Of a stretch of DNA of 64,000 nt, positions 33,813-41,810 are shown one piece after another (the first letter of the stretch is position 1; every line of letters starts with the position of its first letter). Below the pieces are notes generated by a model. That model was not told the origin of the DNA and ran no database searches. It saw nothing but the letters and a program-made list of their open reading frames with translations. Both the position numbers and the translations under genes were made by a program. Origin of the DNA: Dongia sedimenti (GTDB lineage: Bacteria > Pseudomonadota > Alphaproteobacteria > Dongiales > Dongiaceae); assembly GCA_030715195.1 (NCBI GenBank), contig JAUYVI010000003.1, positions 1-64,000 on the forward strand, in the 5' to 3' direction.

Positions 33813-34733
33813 ATGATCGTCGTGTTCGGCTCGTTGAATGTCGATCTGCTGATCCCGGTCGATCGCCTGCCGACTCACGGCGAGACGGTGATCGGCCCCG
33901 GTTACAGCTTCGCCGCAGGCGGCAAGGGCGCCAACCAGGCGCTGGCCGCGGCGCGCGCCGGCGCCCAAGTGCGGATGGTCGGCCGGGTCGGCACCGACGA
34001 TCTCTCGGCCATCGCGCTCAATGACCTGAACCTGCAGGACGTCGATCTCTCCCTGGTGGCCAAGGATGAGAAGCCGACTGGCCTCGCCGCGATCTGCGTC
34101 GACAAGAAGGGCGAGAACATCATCGTGGTCGCCGCCGGAGCCAACAGCAATGCGCGGGCCGACCAGGTGCCGGACCACCTGCTGACGCCGGAGGCGATGA
34201 TCCTGTTGCAGATGGAAGTTCCGCTCGAGGAGAACTGGACCCTGGTGCGTCGCGCCAAGGCCCGCGGCGCGCGCGTCCTGCTCAACGTCGCGCCGGCGGC
34301 GCCGGTGCCGACCGATATCGTGCGCATGCTGGACTGGCTGGTCGTGAACGAGACGGAGGCGATGATCGTGGCCGATTCGCTCGGCCGTCACCGCGACGGT
34401 GCCCGTGCCGCGGCCGCAGCGATTGCCGAGGCGGCGCAGACCACCGTGATCGTCACCCTGGGCGGCGAGGGTGCCAGCGGCTTCTCGGGCGACAAGATCT
34501 ACGATGCGCCCGCCTTGCTGATCACGCCGGTCGATACGGTCGGCGCCGGCGATGCCTTCGTGGGTGCCTTTGCCGCCGCGATCGACGGCGGCGGCGATCT
34601 TGCGCGTGGCCTCGCCTATGGCTCGGTCGCCGGCGCGCTCGCCTGTCTCACTCCCGGCGCACAGCCGAGCCTGCCGATGAAGGCGGCGATCGACAAGCGG
34701 CTGAAGGATCTGCCGCCGATCAAGGTGCATTGA
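33813..34733 (+). CDS. rbsK: Ribokinase (PfkB family)
   Basis: A 306-residue sugar kinase. The PfkB signature 1 region (GGKGANQALAAARAGAQVRMVG) lies near residues 36-57. Signature 2, DTVGAGDAFVGAF, carries catalytic base D247. Length and motifs match ribokinase, which phosphorylates D-ribose at O5. The ATG at 33813 follows GGGGAGGGG. As the last gene of the PotD-type operon it may phosphorylate a pentose or related sugar released by the glycoside hydrolase; related substrates such as fructose or a deoxyribose cannot be excluded. Confidence 0.88.
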   Translation: MIVVFGSLNVDLLIPVDRLPTHGETVIGPGYSFAAGGKGANQALAAARAGAQVRMVGRVGTDDLSAIALNDLNLQDVDLSLVAKDEKPTGLAAICVDKKGENIIVVAAGANSNARADQVPDHLLTPEAMILLQMEVPLEENWTLVRRAKARGARVLLNVAPAAPVPTDIVRMLDWLVVNETEAMIVADSLGRHRDGARAAAAAIAEAAQTTVIVTLGGEGASGFSGDKIYDAPALLITPVDTVGAGDAFVGAFAAAIDGGGDLARGLAYGSVAGALACLTPGAQPSLPMKAAIDKRLKDLPPIKVH

Positions 34734-34754
34734 GGGTCTCCGTCGCGAAGAGAG

Positions 34755-34818
34755 ATTGCCGGGTCAAGCCGGCAATGACGATCTAAAATACCGTCATGCG
34801 CGGGCTTGACCCGCGCAT
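34755..34818. repeat. REP-like palindromic elements (CTTGACCCG family), inverted pair
   Basis: ATTGCCGG-GTCAAG-CCGGCAAT (34755-34776) and ATGCGCGGG-CTTGA-CCCGCGCAT (34796-34818) are two hairpins in opposite orientation. They fill the 102-bp gap between the convergent ribokinase and EAL-domain genes. Related to the element at 20301-20406. Confidence 0.7.
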
Positions 34819-34835
34819 CTTTCACCGATGGAACC

Positions 34836-37800
34836 TCAACTTGCCGCCACACCGGCGCCACGGTCGCGCTCTTTCTGGCGCCACTTCTCCAGGAAGGCGG
34901 TCGCCTCGGCAGCCGGCAGGGGCTTGCTGAAGACGTAGCCTTGCACGAACTCGACGCCCATGTCGCGCAGCGCGGTGACTTGATTCTGCTCCTCGACGCC
35001 TTCGGCGACGACGTCGCGCTCCAGCACCTTCGCCATGCTGGCGATGACGCGGACGATCTCGAAGCCTTCGCGGCTATCGGCCATGCGGACGATGAAGGAG
35101 CGGTCGATCTTCAACGTGTTGAAGGGGAAGCGATGCAGGTGCGAGAGCGATGAATAGCCGGTGCCGAAATCGTCGATCGAGACCTTGCAGCCGATCGCCA
35201 TGATCCGCTTCAAGAGATCGACCGTGCGCTCCGGATTGTCCATGACCAGGCTCTCGGTCACTTCCAGCTTGAGAGAACCGGGCGGAATCTCGGTGATGCG
35301 GAGCGCGTTCTCGATATCGTCGAGCAGCCCTTCGGCGGCGAACTGGCGGCCGGAGACGTTGACCGCGACCTGGGGCGGCATGCCGCCGCCGGGCGGGGTC
35401 CAGGCCGCGATCTGGCGCGCCGCTTCCAGGATGCAACGCCGGCCGATCTCGACGATGAGGCCGGTATCCTCGGCCAGCGGAATGAAATCGATCGGCGAGA
35501 CCAGGCCGCGGGTCGGGTGGCGCCAGCGGAGCAGCGCCTCGTAGCCGTGCATGCGATCGTTCTGGATGTCGATGATCGGCTGATAGAACAGCTCGAGCTC
35601 GCCGCCCTTGGCGATGGCGCGGCGGAGATCGGCCTCGAGGTCGAAGCGCTTGACCGCGGTCGCGTGCATCGCCGGCTCGAACGGCTCGGCCTTGTTGCGC
35701 CCGGTGGTCTTCGCCTTGTAGAGCGCTAGATTGGCGTCGCGCAGCAGCTCGTCGCCGCTCTCGCCGGCGGATTGCGAAGCGAACACGTAGCCGATGCTGG
35801 CGCTCATCTCGAACTCGCGGCCCTCGATCGAGATCGGCTCGGCCATGACCTGATAGAGCGCGCCGAGCAACTGCTCCAGCTGGCCTCGGACGTCGCCGGC
35901 GGCGAAGCGCAGAACGGCGAACTCATCCTCGCCGAGATGGGCGAGGGTGTCGTCGGGGCGCAGGGCCGGCTCGAGATTGCGGGCGAGCGAGATCAGCACC
36001 TGATCGCCGACCGCTTGGCCCAGCGTCTCGTTGATGTTGCGGAAGTGGTCGAGATCGAGGATCAGCACGATCACGTCGCTCTCGCTGCCGGGCTGCCAGA
36101 GCTGGGCCGCCTGGTTGATGCGGTCGATCAGCAGCGCGCGGTTGGGCAGGCCGGTGAGGCGGCTGTGGAAGGCGTCGAACAGCAGCTGCCGCTCGGCCAG
36201 CTTGCGGTCGGTGATGTCGGTCATCGAGCCGGCGAAGCGATAGGGCTTGCCGACCTTGTCGACCACCGCGAGACCGCGCGCCTGCATCCACCGATCGCTC
36301 TGATCGGCGTGGCGCATGCGGAATTCCTGCTCGAAATGCGCCGACTGGCCGGCGAGATGCGCGTCGAGCGCGGCGCGCAAGGTGGTCACGTCGTCGGCAT
36401 GGGTGCGGTTGAACCAGTCTTCGGGAAGGCCGCGCGCTTCCTCGGCGGCGATGCCCAGCATCTGATGCCAGCGCGGCGAGGTGTAGAAGCGGCTGGTGAT
36501 GAGGTCCCAGTCCCAGAGGCCGTCATTGGCGCCGCGGGCGGCCAGCGCGTAGCGCTCCTCACTGATGCGGAGGTTCTTTTCCGCGGCACGCCGCTGCTGT
36601 TCCTCGCGCACGATCCGCAGCACGGTCATGGCGATGAAGTTGAGCAGGATGGCGATAGCCGGATAGACGAAGTTCAGCCGGATGCCGCCGGGGAACAGAG
36701 CCAGCTGACCGACGCCCCACCACATTGCGACCAGCAGGATCGAGGTCGCAATTCCGCCGTTGCCGGGCAGGCGGATGGTGAACGCGGCCGCCAGAAGACC
36801 GAGCACGACGAGCGCGATCCGATTGATCAGCTCGGCGTAGTCCGGCTCGATCAGGGCCGGGCCTTCGAGGATGCGCTGCGTAATGGTGGCGTGACGCTCG
36901 ACGCCGGGAATATTGAGATCGAAGGAGGATTTGAAGAGATCCTGCACGGCGGTGAGCGTGACGCCGATGAAGACGATCTTGTCCGCGAAGGTGCCCGGCG
37001 CGAACTTGCCTTCGACCACGTCGAGCATCGAATAGGTGGGGAAGGTCTGGCGCGGGCCGTAGTAGTTCACCAGGCTCTTTGCCTGGGAATCGATCGGCAC
37101 GCTGCGGTCGCCGACGCGAATGCTGCCGCTGCTCAGCCGATCGCCGAGATTGAGCTCAATATCCAGCGGCGAAACATCCAGATACGCAGCCGCGGCGGCG
37201 AGCGATAGCGGCGGATAGGTCTCGCCGTCGAACTGGCGCGCAAAGGTTTCGGAGCGCGGCGCGGTGTCGATATCCTTCTGCACATTGACGAAGCCGCCGG
37301 CGCGTGCCGCTTCACCGAGCTGGTCGACCGGCGGCAGCACGCCGATCTCGTGCGGCCCGACGTCATTGCTCCCGTCCGGCCGCGGGTTGATCTTGCCATA
37401 GGCCCAATCCTCGACGAACGGCGGCGCGCCGCCGCCGCGCACTTCGGCATCGCCGTCATCGAGCGCGAACCCGATCACCACGTTGCCGGCGTTCTTCATC
37501 GATTGCGCCATGGCATCGTCAGGGCCCGGCGCATCGAGGACGGCCCGCAGGTCCTTGGCCGGTCCGGAATCCGGGGGAAGCGACTGCAGGATCGCCGTCA
37601 GTCTGGTCCGGACATCGTCGGGAAGGGCCAGCTCGGCCTGCGGAAAGATCACGTCGAAGGCGATCACCTTGGCGCCGTCGGCTTTCAGGCGGTCGATGGC
37701 GGTCGCGAAGTAGCGATGCGAAAAGGGCCAGCGGCCAAGCGCCGCTGCGGTCTTTTCGTCGGCGGCGACGATCACGGTTTCCGGGCCGGGCTTCTCGACC

Positions 37801-37961
37801 CCGCGGATTTCCCGGAAGCGGATGTCGTAATTCTCGCCCTCGAGCCGCTCGACCAGGGCCGGTCGGATGAAGATCATGGTCAGGATCACGAGCAAGGTGA
37901 CGGCTAATGCGGTGGCAACTGCCGTCCAGCGTTTCCCGATTGTGCCGCCGATCCCCGTCAT
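34836..37961 (-). CDS. CHASE2-PAS-GGDEF-EAL cyclic-di-GMP signalling protein
   Basis: A 1041-residue membrane protein. Residues 12-33: membrane helix. About 45-370: extracytoplasmic CHASE2 sensor. 380-450: three further helices. About 470-590: PAS with PAC. 595-760: GGDEF domain. 790-1030: EAL domain. The EAL site looks intact (E808-A809-L810, N868, E902, D930/D931 of DDFGTG, K951, E988), so it should degrade c-di-GMP. The GGDEF signature reads GEDEF (677-681), and a usual Asp after NIN is Glu (NINETLG), so cyclase activity is doubtful. An RxxD inhibitory site (R668-D671) is kept. The ATG at 37961 follows GGGTCGGGG; the longer TTG reading lacks support. Confidence 0.92.
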   Translation of the reverse strand: MTGIGGTIGKRWTAVATALAVTLLVILTMIFIRPALVERLEGENYDIRFREIRGVEKPGPETVIVAADEKTAAALGRWPFSHRYFATAIDRLKADGAKVIAFDVIFPQAELALPDDVRTRLTAILQSLPPDSGPAKDLRAVLDAPGPDDAMAQSMKNAGNVVIGFALDDGDAEVRGGGAPPFVEDWAYGKINPRPDGSNDVGPHEIGVLPPVDQLGEAARAGGFVNVQKDIDTAPRSETFARQFDGETYPPLSLAAAAAYLDVSPLDIELNLGDRLSSGSIRVGDRSVPIDSQAKSLVNYYGPRQTFPTYSMLDVVEGKFAPGTFADKIVFIGVTLTAVQDLFKSSFDLNIPGVERHATITQRILEGPALIEPDYAELINRIALVVLGLLAAAFTIRLPGNGGIATSILLVAMWWGVGQLALFPGGIRLNFVYPAIAILLNFIAMTVLRIVREEQQRRAAEKNLRISEERYALAARGANDGLWDWDLITSRFYTSPRWHQMLGIAAEEARGLPEDWFNRTHADDVTTLRAALDAHLAGQSAHFEQEFRMRHADQSDRWMQARGLAVVDKVGKPYRFAGSMTDITDRKLAERQLLFDAFHSRLTGLPNRALLIDRINQAAQLWQPGSESDVIVLILDLDHFRNINETLGQAVGDQVLISLARNLEPALRPDDTLAHLGEDEFAVLRFAAGDVRGQLEQLLGALYQVMAEPISIEGREFEMSASIGYVFASQSAGESGDELLRDANLALYKAKTTGRNKAEPFEPAMHATAVKRFDLEADLRRAIAKGGELELFYQPIIDIQNDRMHGYEALLRWRHPTRGLVSPIDFIPLAEDTGLIVEIGRRCILEAARQIAAWTPPGGGMPPQVAVNVSGRQFAAEGLLDDIENALRITEIPPGSLKLEVTESLVMDNPERTVDLLKRIMAIGCKVSIDDFGTGYSSLSHLHRFPFNTLKIDRSFIVRMADSREGFEIVRVIASMAKVLERDVVAEGVEEQNQVTALRDMGVEFVQGYVFSKPLPAAEATAFLEKWRQKERDRGAGVAAS

Positions 37962-38291
37962 CCCCGACCCAGTTTCCGGTCTGCTCCCTGGCTCGGCTTG
38001 CGCCGATTCCCCATCTTCGCCGGAACTATAGTCGGTGAGCGGCCGTTTGTCGTCCGACGGCGCGGCGCGGCCCAAGCCCCATGGGATGCCCTTCAGAGCG
38101 CCGAGCCCGTCCGGAAGGCGCGTCGCTAAAGTCTTGAAATTGTAAGCGAGCCGGACAGAATTTTACGCCGGTCAAACAACCCGGTGCGATCTTTGGCCGA
38201 ATGCCGAGCTTTCGCTTAACATTTAATTAGAGTTCTGCAGGCATTTTATGTACATGTTACATACTGGCTGGGTGATGTGAGGGATGGGTTG
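37962..38291. other. 330-bp divergent intergenic region with an inverted repeat
   Basis: This gap lies between the minus-strand EAL-domain gene and the plus-strand 109-aa gene. It becomes A+T-rich near 38215-38265. The clear structure is TATGTA-CATGT-TACATA (38247-38263), an exact 6-5-6 inverted repeat about 30 bp before the 38292 start. It is a plausible operator. No gene or convincing -10/-35 pair seen elsewhere. Confidence 0.4.
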
Positions 38292-38621
38292 ATGGACGGG
38301 AAACACGAGGTCCCGGCCTTGACCGGGGACACAGATCTGGAGTTTGAGGGTCAGGACCAGGAGTTGGACCTGACGGTCAAGCTTGCGCTCTCCGATCTGC
38401 TGCCGGACGCAAACGGCGAGATTGTCGTCATGAATGAAGGCGACGATCCGCAGGTGAGCATCGAGACCGACCTGAAGGTGCTGGATGCCGGGGTTTCGCC
38501 GGCCCATACGACTGCCGGCGGCATCGAGGTCGGCGGCATGCAGTTCTGGGTCTTCGAGGACGGCACGCGGCTCTATTATTCGCCGGGCCTCTCGATCTCC
38601 GTGGACCCGGACGCACTCTAG
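38292..38621 (+). CDS. Hypothetical acidic protein (109 aa)
   Basis: A 109-residue, strongly acidic protein without signal peptide or membrane helix. The N-terminal half is rich in Asp and Glu (GDTDLEFEGQDQELDL), and the C-terminal half looks beta-rich with an aromatic patch (GGMQFWVFEDGTRLYYS). The ATG at 38292 is preceded by GGGATGGG; a GTG at 38277 would add five residues. I do not recognise a family. It may be a small calcium- or protein-binding domain, but there are no RTX nonapeptides. Confidence 0.6.
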   Translation: MDGKHEVPALTGDTDLEFEGQDQELDLTVKLALSDLLPDANGEIVVMNEGDDPQVSIETDLKVLDAGVSPAHTTAGGIEVGGMQFWVFEDGTRLYYSPGLSISVDPDAL

Positions 38622-38677
38622 CGTTTCCTTTGCCTTCGGCGAGACGCTTCAGGCGCGCGCGATTGCGCTTGCCCAAC

Positions 38678-39034
38678 TCACGGCAAGAGGCCGCCTTCAT
38701 CATCCGTGGGCCCGCTCAGAGCATCCGCAATCGGGCTCAGTGACGACCGTAACCTCTTGCGGCGCATCAATTTATCCTGGGCCGCCGGCGGGAAGTCGGT
38801 GAGCACAACCAGATTCTTGCCGATCAGGATATCGGTCAAATCCTCGAAGACTCGGATCATTTCCAAATCCGACTTCAGCAGCTCGCCGCGGCGCTGGGAG
38901 CGCCGTTCCCCGATCGGCTCCAGGAACCCGGTTACGTCCGGGTGATCCAGCGGAAGATATTGAAGATCTTCGGAATCTTGCTCCCGATGCAGGGAGGTGA
39001 TGCGGCCTGCGGCGTCGCGTTTCACGAAAGGCAT
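38678..39034 (-). CDS. Hypothetical protein (118 aa), MPFVKRD family
   Basis: A 118-residue protein that begins MPFVKRDAAGRITSLHREQ, a start seen in a group of alphaproteobacterial proteins that databases sometimes mislabel as tryptophan synthase beta-like (recalled). A YLPLDHPDVTGFL segment and a helical C-terminal half (LEMIRVFEDLTDILIGKNLV) follow. The ATG at 39034 has GGGGGAA upstream; a longer reading to 39106 is less likely. Function unknown. It is divergent from the RHH-PAS gene. Confidence 0.65.
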   Translation of the reverse strand: MPFVKRDAAGRITSLHREQDSEDLQYLPLDHPDVTGFLEPIGERRSQRRGELLKSDLEMIRVFEDLTDILIGKNLVVLTDFPPAAQDKLMRRKRLRSSLSPIADALSGPTDDEGGLLP

Positions 39035-39212
39035 TGTGTTCCCCCGGCCGCTTCCTGACGGCAAAAGTTGTGTGAGTCTCCTGGAGGGTATATTAACCAC
39101 TTCCACATTGTGCTAAACAGCGTTTTCGCACACGCTTGTGCGCTGGCCGTCAGAGACGATCGGAGGGCCGATCGGGGGTGGGGCCGGAATTCAGAATGGG
39201 AGCTGCTCGGCC

Positions 39213-39869
39213 TTGTCGGACGCGACCGCTCAACGTACGTCTTCGATAAAGCTCGCTTCGATCCCGGACCCGCGGCTGATTCATCGTGTGGTCCAGTTCA
39301 AGGGGCGACGCTATTCGCTCAAGCTCGACTACAGCTCTTGGAACGCTCTAGAGCAGGCGGCCGCGCGGCGCAACATGCGCCTCAACCAGCTGGTCGATGA
39401 GCTGGCGGTCGCGACCAATCACGAAGGCAATTTCTCGGCGACCGTGCGCGCGCAGTGCCTGGCCGAGCTGAAGACCCAGATCGAGGAACTCGAGGGCAAG
39501 GTCCGGCTGCAGCAGATGTCGGGCGAGGGCATCTCGGCCGCGCTGATCGCCGATGCGTCGCCGGCGCCGTGCTTCGTGGTCGATGGGCGGAACACGGTGC
39601 AGAAGGCCAACGGTCCGGCGCAGAAATGGCTCGGCCTTGCCGAATCGGCCTTGGTGGGACGTCCGGTCGACCAGTATTTCCAAGTGAAATCGACCCAGAC
39701 GCTCAGCCAGATCGTCGAGCAGTTCGGCCAGGGCAAGTATCAGGTCTTCCCGGCGCGTATCGTCTGCCTCCGGCCCGGCCGGCTGATCATGGCGAAGGCG
39801 ACCATCTGCCCGATCTTGCGGCGCTCGGAAAACGATCTCATCTACGTCATCATGATCGACGTCGGCTGA
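39213..39869 (+). CDS. Ribbon-helix-helix domain protein with a C-terminal PAS domain
   Basis: About 218 residues. An RHH_4-like DNA-binding segment (FKGRRYSLKLDYSSWNALEQ, then AARRNMRLNQLVDELAVA) is followed by a short coiled coil (LAELKTQIEELEGKVRLQQM) and a PAS-like sensor domain (ALIADASPAPCFVVDGRNTV to the C-terminus). No in-frame ATG precedes the DNA-binding domain. I chose a TTG at 39213 with GGGAG about 10 nt upstream; a GTG at 39138 would lengthen it by 25 residues without a ribosome-binding site. Likely a small signal-responsive regulator. Confidence 0.75.
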   Translation: MSDATAQRTSSIKLASIPDPRLIHRVVQFKGRRYSLKLDYSSWNALEQAAARRNMRLNQLVDELAVATNHEGNFSATVRAQCLAELKTQIEELEGKVRLQQMSGEGISAALIADASPAPCFVVDGRNTVQKANGPAQKWLGLAESALVGRPVDQYFQVKSTQTLSQIVEQFGQGKYQVFPARIVCLRPGRLIMAKATICPILRRSENDLIYVIMIDVG

Positions 39870-39945
39870 TCCCTGCGGGCGATCGCATTGAACCGCGACG
39901 CACAGGGTGCCGGCAAATCTTGGCAGCACCGCGAGGGGGGAGCGC

Positions 39946-41511
39946 ATGAGCGCCGGAGCCGGCTGGTCGCAGGGCTACGTCACCGATGTCAGCTACACCA
40001 ACAGTTTCTTTCGTGAGCTGTCGCCGGCCTGGTTGAACCACGTCGCCATGTCGAGCGGCGCGCATCCGCGCCTGCTAGACGAAGGGTTCAACCACATCGA
40101 TCTCGGCTGCGGGCTGGGGCAATCGTCGAACGTGCTCGCCGCCAGCTTCCCGCGGGGCAACTTCTTCGGCGTCGATTTCAATCCCGCCCATATCGATACC
40201 GCTCAGCATCTGGCCAAGCAGCTCGGCATCGGCAACGTGCGGTTCATCGAGCGGGCCTTCGAGGAATTGCTTGAAGTCGACCTTCCGGATTTCGATTTCA
40301 TCACCCTGCATGGGATCTATTCCTGGATCGGCGATGACACGCGCAAAGCCGTGCAGCGCTTCGTCTATAAGAAGCTGAAGCCCGGCGGCATCCTCTACAA
40401 CAGCTATAACTGCCTGCCCGGATGGACCAACGACGCGCCGATCCGCCGCCTGCTGATGGAATTCGGCCAGACCCATCACGGCGACAGCGCATTGCGCGTT
40501 GAAAAGGCCGCCAAGGATGCCGAGGAAATGGCCGGGCTGAAGCTGGGTTACTTCCGCGCCAATCCCACGGCCGCGGACCAGGTGGGAAAGCTGACCAAGC
40601 GCGCGACCAACTATCTTGCGCACGAATATCTCAATGCCAGCTGGACGACGTTCTATTCGATGGACGTCGCCGACGAGATGGCGGCGGCCAAGCTCACCTA
40701 TCTCGGCTCGGCCACGCTGATGGACAACCACCTGGAATTGATGCTGACCGACCCGGCGGTGGCCTATTGCAAGAAGCAGCCGACCGAGCGGCTGCGGCAA
40801 ATGGCGCAGGATTTCCTGGTCGGACAGCGTTTCCGCCGCGACGTTTTCGTGCGCGGCCATCCGCACCTGTCGCGCAGCGAGACCTCGCGCTATCTGAAGA
40901 ATGCCTGCTTTGCGTTGCCGGGTACGGTCGAGGATTTCGCCGACAAGGCCAAGGTGCCGCGGGGCGAGATCAGCTTCGACCAGAAGTCGGCGCAGGCGAT
41001 CAAGGAAGCACTGTCGAAAGGTTCCTTGTCGCTCGAGCAGATCATGGAGACCACCGGATCCAAGGGAAGTGCCCAGGAGCTCGAACGCACCCTGTTGTTG
41101 ATGACGGCGGTCGGCAAGCTGGTTCCGGTCGGCTCCGCTTTCCAACCGGAGGCCATGCCGGAAAAGTTCGAGCGGTTGACCATCGTGGACAGCACCAATT
41201 GCAAGCTGGCTGAGCTGGGGCGACAGTCGATCGGCCGTCAATATCTGGTGGCGCCTGCGACGGGCAGCGGTCTCGCGATCGATGCGCTCGATGTCGTCGC
41301 GCTGGCCTTGCTGGAGGAGGGCGTCCCGGTGCCAAGGCTCGCGGCTGCCGTCGGCGAGGAAATGAAGCGCCGCGGCGTTCGGGTCAACAAGGACGGTGCG
41401 CCGATCACCGACGAACAGGAAGCCCAGGAGAAGACCAACGAGATCGTCGGCCGCTTTCTCAGCCGGACGGTGCCGGTCCTGATGCGCTACGGCGTGGTGA
41501 GGGCCGCGTAG
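39946..41511 (+). CDS. SAM-dependent methyltransferase with methyltransferase regulatory domain
   Basis: A 521-residue protein. Residues about 40-170 are a class I SAM methyltransferase (motif I HIDLGCGLGQSS, then FFGVDFNPAHIDTA, then DFDFITLHGIYSWI). The central part is the methyltransferase regulatory domain (PF10119 type). The C-terminal 130 residues look like winged-helix repeats. Substrate unknown; related proteins occur near surface-polysaccharide and secretion genes. The ATG at 39946 has GAGGGGGGAG upstream. It lies 300 bp before the type I secretion operon, on the same strand. Confidence 0.85.
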   Translation: MSAGAGWSQGYVTDVSYTNSFFRELSPAWLNHVAMSSGAHPRLLDEGFNHIDLGCGLGQSSNVLAASFPRGNFFGVDFNPAHIDTAQHLAKQLGIGNVRFIERAFEELLEVDLPDFDFITLHGIYSWIGDDTRKAVQRFVYKKLKPGGILYNSYNCLPGWTNDAPIRRLLMEFGQTHHGDSALRVEKAAKDAEEMAGLKLGYFRANPTAADQVGKLTKRATNYLAHEYLNASWTTFYSMDVADEMAAAKLTYLGSATLMDNHLELMLTDPAVAYCKKQPTERLRQMAQDFLVGQRFRRDVFVRGHPHLSRSETSRYLKNACFALPGTVEDFADKAKVPRGEISFDQKSAQAIKEALSKGSLSLEQIMETTGSKGSAQELERTLLLMTAVGKLVPVGSAFQPEAMPEKFERLTIVDSTNCKLAELGRQSIGRQYLVAPATGSGLAIDALDVVALALLEEGVPVPRLAAAVGEEMKRRGVRVNKDGAPITDEQEAQEKTNEIVGRFLSRTVPVLMRYGVVRAA

Positions 41512-41706
41512 CATCGGGGCGGGGCGCGGGGCGAGCATGACGGCGGGGCGGCGCGCGCGCTGTCACGCTGCATAAACGAGCCAACCAGCATAATCATATC
41601 GCTGGTGATGTGCGGCCGGTCACGAACCGCCTCACTCGGCCGGACGACCCTCGAGAGAACCCGGCGGCAAAAGCATTCAGGCACACCGAAATGTGTCGGA
41701 TGTCAT

Positions 41707-41735
41707 TTGTTAATCATTTGCCAAGGGTTTATACA
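41707..41735 (+). promoter_or_regulatory. Candidate promoter of the type I secretion operon
   Basis: TTGTTA (41707-41712), a 17-bp spacer and TATACA (41730-41735), in an A+T-rich patch of the 299-bp gap between 41511 and 41811. Transcription would start near 41742, about 70 nt before the ATG. Nothing else recognised in this gap. Confidence 0.45.
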
Positions 41736-41810
41736 GTTAATGCTTTATCTTGCGAGGGATAAGCTGATCGGTTGGGGTTTCGCCGGTCCGTGGGAAAAGA
41801 GACAGGGTTC

